Shown piece by piece: positions 1 to 11,062 of a stretch of 64,000 bases of DNA. The first letter of the stretch is position 1; every line of letters begins with the position of its first letter. Under the pieces are notes generated by a model. The model was not told the origin of the DNA. It ran no database searches and was given only the letters and a program-made list of their open reading frames with translations. Source of the DNA: Macrostomum hystrix (Eukaryota; Platyhelminthes; Macrostomidae); assembly GCA_950097015.1 (NCBI GenBank), contig CATNEN010000038.1, positions 17,928,001 through 17,992,000 on the forward strand. The letters are read 5' to 3'. Position numbers and translations under genes: made by a program.

Positions 1-173
1 AAAGTGTTCTTAAGCATGCTTCAAGCGTACATTTACTCGCAAAAGCGTGAGAAGCGGGGGGGTTAACGTTACAGTAATTCCACTTGCACTGACTGATTCC
101 ACTTCCACGTGACTGAAAAGTGTTCTTAAGCATGCTTCAAGCGTACATTTACTCGCAAAAGCTTGAGAAGCGG
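1..173. repeat. 116-bp tandem duplication interrupted by a transposon
   Basis: The first 60 bases recur almost exactly at 117-176, giving a period of 116 bp. The second unit is broken by the P-like transposon and resumes after it at about 2911, where the segment found at about 69-91 appears again. The locus was therefore a short tandem repeat before the insertion. Confidence 0.8.
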
Positions 174-181
174 GGGTTACA
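174..181. repeat. target-site duplication (pair at 2907-2914)
   Basis: GGGTTACA flanks the element on the left and is repeated exactly at 2907-2914 on the right. The host sequence continues on both sides in agreement with the neighbouring 116-bp unit, which supports insertion at this site. Confidence 0.8.
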
Positions 182-285
182 ACAAGGACTTACTAAACAA
201 CACAGGACGTTGCAATCGCGTTTTGTGCAAATTTTTCAGAAGGCTGGCTAACTGATACTAAAAGTCTATGGCATATGCTTTATTA
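182..285 (+). repeat. left terminal inverted repeat of the P-like element
   Basis: This segment matches the reverse complement of 2806-2906 with only a few mismatches and a small indel. The core includes AACAACACAGGACGTTGCAA on this strand. The long match defines the transposon edge. Confidence 0.88.
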
Positions 286-609
286 AAATATGCACGTAGC
301 TCAATACGCTCGTAGGAACTTTCAGGCAAATATTTTAGGAGTCAAAATGTGTATCTAAATGAACATTTTTACGAATTCTGTGCAGTATCCGTCGCACAGA
401 TTGCAGTATGGAGTGTTACAGGTATTAAATGAAGCAGACACAAGAAACTAAAGTATATACTGTACTAACATATGGCACTACCAAACAAAAAACTAAACCA
501 AACAAGGAAATCAGAACCAAACATACGGCATATTTGCAACGGACTTAGTTTTGAATGTACAATCTTGCGTAAAACTACCAAGGCTGTCATAATATTTAAT
601 GTAGCAAAA

Positions 610-2651
610 CTAGCGTGTTGACAGCAACTTTCTCAGTCTTCTTTCATTAGCTCCTGTTTGTAACCTGGGTACTTCAGTCTCTCTACGCACGAATCCCTTA
701 AAAAAACAATTTGATAGTCTTCGAGAAACTTGATCCAGCTTTATTGGACCAACCGGTACGTCAAGAAACGACTCGAAAATAAGCAAAAAGACTCGAACGA
801 TGTAATTGACGCATTGCTGCTTGTCAAGAAATACGTTTAGCAAAAGCAGGCGTACACTACCAGCCATTCCGGTGGATATCTGAGTCTGTCTTCAGGTAGG
901 CTATCTCGCCCCGGCTCCGGCATCCTTGGAAAGTTTTCCTTATGTGCTATGTAACCACAAATGTAGTAGATGGATGCCCTCTCTTCTGAACTTAGGTGGT
1001 CGACTCGGATATGTAGATCATAAAATTTCCTCACGTCAGCATCTGCTCCGCAACACTCGGACTCACCGTGGTCAACCTGATCGCATTGAAGCTCGCTGTA
1101 GATCTGCATTCGACGTGAGCGTGCACTAGAGAGAATTTGCTGGATGGCATGATGCTGGCTTCAGTGTTGTTGGTCATACAATGTGATTGCGCGACTGTTC
1201 TTCGATCTCCACAATGTGCCTCCACTTAGCTCTGAGTTGAGCTTTATCTTCACATTCAACGAAATCTATTTCCCTGTAGGCTTTTGTGTACCAGTTGTTT
1301 CTTATGTTTTTTAGCAGGTGCACAGTGTCAAATAAAAGAAATAGCGGTTGGTTCGCGTCTATCGGATTTTGCACTATCCATGGCGTCGAATCGCCAGATT
1401 GGAACAAGCGAAAGCACCGCTGATTGGTAAAGTGGTTGTCGCAAATTAGGCTGACTACTGTGCCTCCGAATTGCTTAATGATTCCAATGAGGCGAACCAC
1501 TTGATTGTGCAAAAATTCTGCCTGTAGGCTGAAGATTGGTACCAACCGGGCAACAAATGCAGATGCACCCGTGAATGGCTTCACCATTATAGGCTGAACA
1601 GTTCGTGCTTTCTGGTCAGGGGCATCCTCTGCAGAGCCAATGACATGACAACCTCGGAGGCGTAGAGATGGTTTGACATAAACCTCGTCAAAAATGATTG
1701 AGCAGTATCGCTGGTTTAGTGTATAGTGCTGAAATTGAGCCTCAATAGTCTTTATACAATCACTGTCTGATCCCACTGTGCCGAGACCTCCAAGGTGTCT
1801 TCTCAATGTCGCAGGATGCGGTAGGTGTAAGGTTTTTCTGCAGACACGGTAGCTCTGACGGCTTGAAAAGTACAAAGTTGCAGACATTAGAATGTCTTTA
1901 GATTCATATCTTGTGTTGGCAGACGACGTAAAACATAGCTCAACTTGCCTAGCAATGAACACACACGGACTGCTGAACTTGTCGTTCTTGTACAATGAAG
2001 AAATTGACTCTGAACTCCTCCCGCTGCGCCATCCATTCTCCACTCGAAACAAAACTGAGTGTAAAAGCAGTCAGGAGGAAATTCGCCCATGAGACGATTT
2101 TATCAGCAGCATTGAATGTAGAGAGCTCATCAGGCGAGCGATTGCGCTCATTTATAAGAACGCTGCGCTGCTTTGAGCGCCTCAATTTTTCTGAAAGGTA
2201 ATATTAGTCACGTAATAGGCGAACAGTATAACTCAACTCATGTCAGTAGTAAGAAACCTTGTCCTAACTTACTGGACACCGTCTGACGAAAGGAACTGGC
2301 TGGAGCGCAATGAAACACAGATGGTGGATCAATCGGACGTGTGTGATTCTTCACCTTGAGCATCCGTGCGTTCTCCGGCCAGTGCTTTTTACAAACACCC
2401 ATCTACTTTGTTGCTTTCTGTGTACGATTAACACTGCAACGGTCAATTACAAAAAAGGTTGACTTAAAAAACATTCCGTTTACACATTAAGTTTATATAG
2501 TTGACATTTTGATGCTCACCGATGAGTACGTCGGCATAGCCATCATCCAAATGCTCGCTTCTCGTTCATCCCGCGGGAAACTATATACAGTACATCTTTC
2601 TCCACTGTCGTAGTTGCTCTTGCAGCCTTACACGCAGCACTTTCTTGTCAT
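610..2651 (-). pseudogene. THAP-domain P-element transposase, broken
   Basis: Exon 1 (2651-2520) encodes the first half of a THAP C2CH finger (MTRKCCV, stop, then GCKSNYD). Exon 2 (2402-2273) encodes its second half (CKKHWPENA and RPIDPPSVF). Exon 3 starts at 2190. The long frame at about 2052-1174 is the transposase core, with IIFDEVYVK, LICDNHFTNQ and LFDTVHLLKN, hallmark blocks of the P-element/THAP9 RNase H-like fold and its acidic residues. C-terminal segments lie in other frames at 1109-837 (ASIYYICGYIAHK) and 867-610. Codon 8 of exon 1 is TAA (2630-2628), inside the zinc finger. Frame changes occur near 2050-1970, 1180 and 850; some could be small introns, but the one near 850 has no convincing splice sites. 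I infer an inactive relic. The family is DNA-binding and catalyses cut-and-paste transposition. Confidence 0.85.
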
Positions 2652-2805
2652 GATGCGAAAACCAAAGAAATCACGCTAGCATCTGTCTTCTGCAGGACTA
2701 AGAAAACTAATAACGAACTGAGATAGAAAAGCAGACTTGGACAACTAAAAGTAAAAGGCTAAACTATAAATATGCGTTCCTTTTGAGGTACGTGAATTTA
2801 TTATA

Positions 2806-2906
2806 TAATAAAGCATATGCCATAGACTTTTAGCATCATTTAGCCAGCCTTCTGGAAAATTTGCACAAAACGCGATTGCAACGTCCTGTGTTGTTTCGTA
2901 GTCCTT
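2806..2906 (-). repeat. right terminal inverted repeat of the P-like element
   Basis: Reverse complement of 182-285, including GCATATGCCATAGACTTTTA near its inner end. It is followed directly by the second copy of the 8-bp target duplication. Confidence 0.88.
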
Positions 2907-2914
2907 GGGTTACA

Positions 2915-4095
2915 GTAATTCCACTTGCACTGATACTGTATGCACATTCTGCGAACGGCAGGTTCTAATAGTAAAAATCTCCAATATTATTCAAACGCAA
3001 TGATACCTCTTTTTTAGCCTGACTCAGTATTAGAGTGACATCTGCAGGGCATGCTGCACAGCTCAAATATAGATTGTAGGTTTGTTATTCACCTTCACTA
3101 AATATGGTGATAATGCGATTAATAATCAAGAATAGTATATGATGCCGAAACTATTTTCCTATTCTGTCATTCAACGAAATATCTGCACCTTATGATAATA
3201 ACCTCTGATTGGTTAGGTGCAGTCATACTATGAAAACAATCAATATGAAGCTAAGAATTTGAATAAATGGTCAAATTGCCCCTTTTGCACGCTTGTGACT
3301 TTGACCATTGGTCTAATTCTCGCTTCATATCAACCTTCCACATTGTTTGGACAAGATTAGCCAAGCTTTAGACAAATATTACAAACTGACCATTCTGGAA
3401 GCTCAATTATTTTCCCGGACCTCCTCCCCGAAGTAATCGTCACTATAAGCTGTGTATGATCTCATTGCGCCTGGGTAATTTCCGCGACAAGCTAACGAAG
3501 CGCCCTAAATGCGGCCTCGCCGCCGAGTCGAGCTCTGCTACTCAATCCACTTTTATATTCACCTGTGAGTTAATCAGTCGTGGTCGCTGTTGATCAAACG
3601 TCCAAGAAAGTGATTCAATGGCTCCTTTGATTGTGACCTTGCCTTCCAGGTTAAACGCAGAAAAGGTTCTAGTGAAATGGCCGCATGCAATTTGGTCTCT
3701 CAAGTAATAGTAAGTGCTTGTTATCAAGATTGCGATTCTGCATTGTTCATGGCTGGACCGAATGAACAATTGCAAGCTGCAGTCCAATTGAGCCTATGGG
3801 TAGAATATTCTGAGAGTGGACGCCTCAAACCATTGGACAATGCAAAGAGTTACTTATTAGAAACTATACTCTTGGATGCAATTGTGGTCTAGCACACAAA
3901 CAATTGAGTTCCCAATTATTTCTGCAAGCCATGGACACACATTAAACCCAAGCCGCATTGCTATGAGGGCGACTAGTGCGACTAGTGACATGTTTCACGT
4001 GAATTTCGTTTCAAAAATTTTAACAAAGCTACAAGTTCCTAAAATGATGACCTGCTATTGTAGAGCTTCTATGCGAATTTAACAAAACGAAGTTT
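2915..4095. other. intergenic, no gene recognised
   Basis: AT-rich DNA with short open frames on both strands (for example 3542-3787 and 3677-3892) that overlap each other and resemble nothing I recognise. The only identifiable item is a SINE fragment at about 3480-3545. Confidence 0.5.
3480..3545 (-). mobile_element. SINE-B fragment (tRNA-derived)
   Basis: Contains the reverse complement of the SINE-B B-box region and following GCGGCGAGGCCGC segment. Only the part downstream of the B box is left. Confidence 0.5.
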
Positions 4096-4099
4096 TATG

Positions 4100-4685
4100 G
4101 TGGAAGCATATATTTGATGGAATAGCACCATGGATTTGACGGGATGGCACCATGGATTTGATGGGATGGCACCATGGATTTGATGGGATGGCACCATGGA
4201 TTTGATGGGATGGCACCATGGATTTGATAGGATGGCACCATGAATTTGACGGGATGGCACCATGTATTTGATGGCACAACCATGGATTTGATGGTATGGC
4301 ACCATGGATTTGATGGCACAACCATGGATTTGATGGGATGGCACCATGGATTTGATAGGATGGCACCATGAATTTGACGGGATGGCACCATGTATTTGAT
4401 GGCACAACCATGGATTTGATAGGATGGCACCATGAATTTGACGGGATGGCACCATGTATTTGATGGCACAACCATGGATTTGATGGTATGGCACCATGGA
4501 TTTGATGGCACAACCATGGATTTGATAGGATGGCACCATGAATTTGACGGGATGGCACCATGTATTTGATGGCACAACCATGGATTTGATGGTATGGCAC
4601 CATGGATTTGATGGGATGGCACCACCATGGATTTGATGGGATGGCACCACCATGGATTTGACGGGATGGCACCATATATATGATG
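4100..4685. repeat. 21-bp minisatellite with CCATGG in most units
   Basis: About 28 head-to-tail units of roughly 20-21 bp built on GGCACCATGGATTTGAT. Variant units (GGCACAACCATGG, CATGAATTTGACG, CATGTATTTGATGG) recur in the same order several times, so there is a higher-order pattern of roughly 100-180 bp. The open frames on the minus strand come from the near-21-bp period and are not genes. Confidence 0.95.
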
Positions 4686-4930
4686 GGATGCACAAAAACC
4701 TTGGATTTTTTATGTAGAAGTTTTTTTTCTAAATGAATTCTTAAATGCGATAAAAAAATTGTGAGAATCACTCCGCAGTTCCATACTACTTGCCGCTGCA
4801 AAGTTAGTTTTAATAGGTATTTTTAGAATACAAATACGCTCGTAGTAAGTTATTGCGGCAGAAATGATTTAAAAGACTTATTCATTCCAATCTCAAGTTA
4901 TAGAAGCAGATTGATTTGCGCAAAACAGTA

Positions 4931-4936
4931 TTTATT
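4931..4936 (-). terminator. poly(A) signal of the GT32 gene
   Basis: AATAAA on the minus strand, about 170 bases past the stop of the glycosyltransferase gene. It is a plausible 3' end; the hexamer is the only evidence. Confidence 0.45.
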
Positions 4937-5105
4937 TCAAGAGGAAAGAGCAAGACGAAAATTATTTAACAATAATGCATGACGATTTAGTTGATGACTT
5001 GCATTATTACTTTGTTTATAACTGGCAACGTTAAGACATAGGCGAGTAGGGCAATAAATTGGTTGACTTATGGAGCACAAAATTTGAGACCTCTCGCGCC
5101 AAAAC

Positions 5106-8100
5106 TCAGGTCTGATAATGAGTCCTAATCCTGGCGAAGTCATTGAGCAAGTTGAAGGTGTTGGCGTGTCCCTGATTGCCGTAGCCCATGTGCAAGAATC
5201 TGTGCACAGCCACTGTGGCATTGTTAGTCTCGTCGTAGTTCCAACCGTTAGCCACAAGCTGCGAGCAGCCGACAGCTCTCCAGCGTTTGCTGTCGTCTGT
5301 CGACTTGGCCATCGATTTCTTGGAGACTGCAGAAGTGTGAGTGCGAATGTCAAAGAATATTTTTCCGACTAAAAACTTAAACGGGACTTCAAGATTTCCA
5401 ATATCAGCCCGTCTTTCACTAAATTCCCTTTTACTTCAGTACGTCCAGTTGAGAATGAGTAGCAGCATTTACGCAGTAGACTTACAGTAGGGTTGACACT
5501 TTTTTTCCCAGTTCACTAGTGAGGTGTCCATCAGCGGCGACGTCAACCTAGCCGGGTACAGCAGGACAGGCTCAGTGGCCTGGCAGTCTGGTCCAGCAAC
5601 TTTCGCACAGTTAAGCCAGTCCCTATAGAGACCGGTGAGGAAATCTGGCCCGGTAGTCAGTCTGGCGTGACTGATTGACGGCATGCCCAGCATCCTGTTG
5701 ATGGCCAGCTTGAAGAACGGATGTCCAGGCCTTGAGCCCATCATTGAGTTCATGGCGCAGTAGGAATAGCCGTACAGGATGCGGGTCTGCTCGCGTCGCT
5801 CTTCTGTCAGGAAGGCTTCGGCTTTGGCGTCCGTTTTGATACCCTCGAGGCTCTCCACCACCGATGCCTGGCCGAAAAGCTGGCTCATTGGTCGGCGGCA
5901 TTCCACGTCCATGTCCAGATAAACACCTGCGTGATTCATTCATTCATTAATGAATAGAATATGCATTGGATTGAGATATCTATTTTTTACACAGATTCTT
6001 AATCGACCAGTTACAGAAAAATACCGATAAGCTTTACTTCATAACTACCGAAAATAAGGAAGACACGGCAGACATAAGAACGGGATAGAGATAAGACAAT
6101 AGAGACGAGATGAGACACGGGAAATATGAGACCCGAGAGAGATGAGACTCAGGAGAAATAAGACATGGAAGAGATAAGACATGGAAGAGATGAGACACGA
6201 GAGAGATGAGACACGTGAGAGATGAGACACGGGATAGATGAGACACGGGAGAGATGAGACACGGAAGAGATGAGACACGGGAGAGATGAGACACGGGATA
6301 GATGAGACACGGGATAGATGAGACACAGGAAAGATGAGACACGAGAGAGATGAGACACGGGAGAGATGAGACACGGAAGAGATGAGACACGGAAGAGATG
6401 AGACACGGGAGAGATGAGACACAGGAAAGATGAGACACGTGAGAGATGAGACACGGGATAGATGAGACACGGGAGAGATGAGGCACGGGATAGATGAGAC
6501 ATGGGAGAGATGAGACATGGGAGAGATGAGACACGGGAGAGATGAGGCACGGGAGAGATGAGACACGTGAGAGATGAGACACGGGATAGATGAGGCACGG
6601 GATAGATGAGACATGGGAGAGATGAGACATGGGAGAGATGAGACACGGGAGAGATGAGGCACGGGAGAGATGAGACACGGGAGAGATGAGACACGGGAGA
6701 GATGAGACACGGGATAGATGAGACACGGGAGAGATGAGACACGGGAGAAATGAGACACGGGAGAGATGAGATACGGGAGAGATGAGACCCGGGAGAGATG
6801 AGACACGTGAGAGATGAGACACGGGATAGATGAGGCACGGGATAGATGAGACATGGGAGAGATGAGACATGGGAGAGATGAGACATGGGAGAGATGAGGC
6901 ACGGGAGAGATGAGACACGGGAGAGATGAGGCACAGAAGAGATGAGGCACTGGAGAGATGAGACATGGGAGAGATGAGACACGGGAGAGATGAGACATGG
7001 GAGAGATGAGACACGGGAGAGATGAGACACGGGAGAGATGAGACACGGGAGAGATGAGACACGGGAGAGATGAGACATGGGAGAGATGAGACACGGGAGA
7101 GATGAGACACGGGAGAGATGAGACACGGGAGAGATGAGACACGGGAGACATGAGACACGGGAGAGATGAGAGGGGGGGGAGGCTGCACACTGCTGTTCTC
7201 ACCCCCGAGTTTGTGCAGAATCATGTAACGAATCGAGTCGGATTTCTCCAACCTGTCTCGGTAGCTCCGATACTTGTGAATAAACTGTCCATAGTGCTCA
7301 GCTATAAACCTGTCGCTGTCATCATCGCTCCATAGCATCACCTGCCAATCAGGATTCTGGTCTAGACAGCTTTTAATATGCGACCGGTACGTTGCAAACA
7401 CCTGACTATTTTTAAACACATAGTGCAGTAATTTTGGTATGCCTTCAACTCTAATGCCTCCTTCTGTGCTTGTTGCTGGAATCGCTGCAGGTAGTACTGA
7501 TGGCTGGTTTCCTGCGGTCGCATTTTGCATCTTTTTTGGACAAGGCAGATATGTCGAGCACTGACAAATGGTCTTCTTTTCTTGACCGCCACTAGTTGAG
7601 TTTATCATGTGGCTCTGTGAAAGTCAAATGAAATTATCACTACTTCAATATTTGAATATTGTTTCAATTGCGAGCGCTTCCAAACGCCATGTACAGCTGT
7701 TCAGTCCGTGGACAGCTACCAGCTCTAACTGTGCTTGGCTTACAAGGATTTGGGGATTGTAGTCTAGTGGTTGGATTGTCGCACTTGCGTCTTGAAGATC
7801 GGGGGTTCGATTCCTCACTCCACTGTAAAATGGGTACCAGCATCATGTAGGGTAACTGAGGGTGAGTGTTAACCCCCCCCCAGTCCATGGACTGAACAGC
7901 CGTAAGCAGCCTTCAGATACGCCACGCAATAGCTGCGGCTGTGCTTTCGGCTGCACATCTGGTTCAATGAGGACAGGTGTAAAAAAGTAATTATTACCCT
8001 GCAATTGGCATCAATGGAAAGCTGAGGTCAAGGTTACTGTATTCATTTTATTACAGCCTCCGGTCTCCCCAGTCCATGGACTGAACTGAATACACAGCCT

Positions 8101-8342
8101 TTGGAAGATTCTGACACTGCCACTAGCTGTACTACCACTACTAAATATTCAGATTTCGGTTTGTTACTGCGGTTTAGGGAATGTTCAGTTTATGAATGTC
8201 CAAGTTAAGGAAATGTTTATTTTAGGGAGTGTTGAGATTAGGGAATCGGAGAGTTCAGGAATGTCCCGTTTATATCACTTACCATGTAGAGAAGTCCTAG
8301 ACAAACCACGATAAGTGAGATTAGACGCAATAGTCGTGCCAT
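5106..8342 (-). CDS. family-32 type II membrane glycosyltransferase (DXD sugar-binding)
   Basis: Four exons join in phase: 8342-8283, 7614-7203, 5926-5486 and 5326-5106, giving 377 residues. Residues 1-20 (MARLLRLISLIVVCLGLLYM) form a short basic N-terminus and a signal anchor, as in Golgi type II enzymes. A stem follows. The catalytic domain starts at IPKLLHYVFKNSQ and contains YRDRLEKSDSIRYMILHKLG, then LDMDVECRRP with the DXD motif at about residues 162-164. DXD binds the metal and nucleotide sugar in the Gly_transf_sug (GT32, OCH1-like) family, which includes alpha-mannosyl- and galactosyltransferases. The C-terminal exon with AVHRFLHMGYGNQGH is assigned by splice phase and position. All donors are GTAAG/GTGAG-like. 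Donor and acceptor are unknown; I infer a Golgi glycan or glycolipid enzyme. Intron 2 (7202-5927) holds a 16-bp minisatellite. Confidence 0.85.
6062..7171. repeat. 16-bp minisatellite in GT32 intron 2
   Basis: Close to 70 head-to-tail copies of a 16-bp unit, GATGAGACACGGGAGA on the plus strand. On the sense strand of the host gene it is pyrimidine-rich (TCTCATCTCTCCCGTG). The same unit recurs at 21601-22145 in an intron of the MTRR gene. Long minus-strand frames through the array are repeat artefacts. Confidence 0.95.
7750..7985 (+). mobile_element. SINE-A, tRNA-derived
   Basis: A tRNA-like head has an A-box-like TAGTCTAGTGG and a B box GGGTTCGATTCC 40-50 bases later. It is followed by a body with AAAATGGGTACCAGCATCA and a tail ending in a CAATGAGGACAGGTG-like segment. 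It resembles the copy at 10771-11062. It lies in the first intron of the GT32 gene, antisense to it. Confidence 0.7.
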
Positions 8343-10165
8343 GTTGCGCCGTAGCTCCATTTGATTTGAACTGTTGTCTTGTTCTATCGGTTACAATCGT
8401 TATAATTAGCCTTTAAATCGATAACAAATGTGTCGTGCTTATATTTGTGCCACGACCATAGACTAAAGATCTCGGGTTCTGTTTATTTATCACAAGCCAA
8501 TATACACAAGTGCCATTTATTTAAATTTAAATTGCAATTCTTTGCTATTGCATGGGTTGTTCACGCAAAGTCACTCTTTTCTAAAATACAATTTCCTCAC
8601 TGGCCATTGTTACAAAGTCCAAAATAGGGACGGCGACTAGCTCTGTCTTATACAAGGTCTGTGAAGCCTATGGCTGTACATGTTTGTGTTGGTTCTCGCG
8701 TACACGCTTCTGAGAGAGAGAGAGAGAGGAGGAGGGAATGTTGGCAGTTTCTGTCACTTGAAAAGTAAGCTGAATAAGAGAGGTAGAACGAAGAACAGGG
8801 GCAACACAGGTTTAGGTCTGTTTGCTATTGCCTGCAGTTCCAAGCGTTGTCATATGGGCTGTAGAGTTTTTTACATACCAATAAGAGCTACTCTTTCTAG
8901 CTTTTAGAGGAGGACCTGAAAAAAGTTATGCTTCGAGTGAATGTGGTCGGTTTGGCTCCCGGTACTTGGCACTTCGATCAGTAATTGCTAAACCAAGGCG
9001 TTAGGACGCTCATTCAGTACTCCTGAGTCAATAGTTAAACATTTTTGCACTATAGTTAAATATTAAATAGTTAAACCTCTATAATCAAGTTCAATAAAAC
9101 TGCATTCAAATTCGGACAACCTCTTTGGCTATAACTTGTGAACTGCATTGAAAAACGCTGAGCAAGGGTTAATAAACATCGTTAAACTATGTCTATGGGG
9201 ATTCCCACAGGGAATTCCCTTTGGATTCTTGTATTTCAAACGTTAAGTGTGCATTTTCAGTCTTATTTGAGCCAGCGTGCGGGAATGAAGGCAGTCGTGC
9301 AGGAATGAAATAATCTATGGCCAAATCTCCACTGTTTTACACATGGACATCGTGCAGGAATGACACTCTCCGTTCCTGCACGCAAACAATTTATTTATAT
9401 GTATTTGATTTATTTTTAACCCCCTCTCTCTTTCCTCCCTCCACACTTTATTCTTACTATGAATTTTGTCTATGGTTAGAATGGCTCTATAAGAATGAAA
9501 TTCATGAACGCCTACTCGTGCGTCTATGGCCGAAGCACTCGTGCTTTTCCCATTGACGCACTCGTAAGCGTTCAAGAATTATACATTGTCCAGTGCAGCC
9601 GATGAGGATGAATGGCATAACTTCATAACTTAATGTCGAATTTGCTAGCATTTTGCCAAATTTAAATGCAGTTGGATCAACATTCCTTCACCAGTTTTTG
9701 CCCAGGTATTATAGCAAGTGTTATGGACGCTCTGGCAGGTCCCAATGCAAGTCGCGCTTACCGGTCGAGACGCGGGCTGTTGAACAGGTAATAGCTTGGT
9801 CTGACGAATTTTGTCAATTTGGTTGTGGCTGTGCATAGCATGAAATAGATTGAGCGGCGATATTAGAAGTGCCCTGGCAAGGGCAGAGGCGTTATGCACC
9901 AAAAAGCCAAGGTCAAGCCAGGGTTGGATATGGTTGCACACTTGATAATATGGTAACATGAAATGGCTAAAAAAATACAGGTGATGCGACTTATAACCAA
10001 TGATTTGTGTTTATCTTAAGTGTATTTTCTACATCCTGGCAGAAAATGTTAAAACCGGACAGGAAAACTTTTTTTAATGCGTGTTTACACTGTCACTGCA
10101 AGACTCATGTTTTGGTGCTGTATATATCAGTATTAATTTATATTCAAGTGAAGAGGGAAAAAAGC
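8343..10165. other. intergenic, no gene recognised
   Basis: AT-rich DNA upstream of the GT32 start. It contains a GA-rich simple repeat at about 8691-8712 and a 10-bp perfect inverted repeat at 9351-9360/9373-9382 (CGTGCAGGAA). No open frame here looks like a protein family. Confidence 0.5.
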
Positions 10166-10170
10166 ATACT

Positions 10171-10775
10171 TGTAGCCTAATGGGGGTTGTTGCCAAGTGG
10201 GGGGTTGTAGCCTAGTGGGGGTAATTGTAGCCTAGTGGAGGGTTGTAGCCTAGTGGGGGTTGTAGCCTAGTGGGGTTGTAGCCTAGTGGGGGTTGTAGCC
10301 TAGTGTGGGTTGTAGCCTAGTGGGGGTTGTAGCCTAGTGGGGGTTGTAGCCTAGTGGGGTTGTAGCCTAGTGGGGGTTGTAGCCTAGTGGGGGTTGTAGC
10401 CTAGTGGGGGTTGTAGCCTAGTGGGGGTTGTAGCCTAGTGGGGTTGTAGCCTAATGGGGGTTGTTGCCAAGTGGGGGGTTGTAGCCTAGTGGGGGTAATT
10501 GTAGCCTAGTGGGGGTTGTAGCCTAGTGGGGGTTGTAGCCTAGTGGGGGTTGTTGCCTAGTGGGGTTGTAGCCTAGTGGGGTTGTAGCCTAGTGGGGTTG
10601 TAGCCTAGTGGGGGTTGTAGCCTAGTGGGGGTAATTGTAGCCTAGTGGGGGTTGTAGCCTAGTGGAGGGTTGTAGCCTAGTGGGGGTTGTAGCCTAGTGG
10701 GGGTTGTAGCCTAGTGGGGGGGTTGTAGCCTAGTGGGGGTTGTAGCCTAGTGGGGGTTGGAGCCTATAGTTGGGG
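10171..10775. repeat. 17-18-bp minisatellite derived from a SINE A-box
   Basis: About 35 copies of GTTGTAGCCTAGTGGGGG and shorter variants run directly into the 5' end of a SINE-A whose head reads GTTGTAGCCTAGTGGTTAAA. The unit is thus the first 17 bases of the adjacent SINE. Each unit keeps an A-box-like TAGCCTAGTGG. Confidence 0.92.
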
Positions 10776-11062
10776 GTTGTAGCCTAGTGGTTAAAGCGTC
10801 TCGGACTCGCAACTTGAAGGTCGGGGGTTCGATTCTCGACTCCTCTGGGACAATTTGTGGTTTTTAGCAAAACACTTAACTCTGGTTTGCCTTAGTTCAC
10901 CCAGCAGTTAAAAGGGTACGTACCAGCATCAGGGTGTGTGTGGTCTCCTGCAGTCATTGATTTAACAGCTGTACGCAGCTTTCAGATGCACCGCGCAATA
11001 GCTGCTGCTGCAGTGCTGACTGCTGAACATCTAGCCCGATTGGGGCAGGTGGAATCAATAAT
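10771..11062 (+). mobile_element. SINE-A, tRNA-derived, near full length
   Basis: A tRNA-like head (A-box-like TAGCCTAGTGGTT, B box GGGTTCGATTCTC) is followed by AGCAAAACACTTAACTCT and TTCACCCAGCAGTTAAAAGG, a body type seen in widespread metazoan tRNA SINEs. It then has a 3' part shared with 7750-7985. Its head is continuous with the tandem array on its left. Confidence 0.8.

Larger units (their letters stand above)
182..2906 (-). mobile_element. P-superfamily DNA transposon (decayed)
   Basis: A 2.7-kb element bounded by inverted termini of about 100 bp and flanked on both sides by the 8-bp direct repeat GGGTTACA (174-181 and 2907-2914). Eight-base target duplications are typical of P elements. 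It carries one minus-strand gene whose product has a THAP zinc finger and a P-element-type RNase H-like transposase domain. Nonsense and frame breaks suggest this copy is no longer autonomous. The extra bases at the left tip make the exact end uncertain by 1-2 bp. Confidence 0.88.

Noticed and set aside
3542-3892. Overlapping frames on both strands of 71-81 codons
   Set aside because: No recognisable motif, no splice context and a neighbouring SINE fragment. Not supported as a gene.
4069-4801. Overlapping minus-strand frames of 177-240 codons
   Set aside because: They run through the 21-bp minisatellite; a period near a multiple of three keeps several frames open. The peptides are pure repeats.
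6034-7202. Minus-strand frames rich in SHLSRVSSLPCLI
   Set aside because: Translation of the 16-bp array in the GT32 intron in all three frames. The intron boundaries exclude it from the mRNA.
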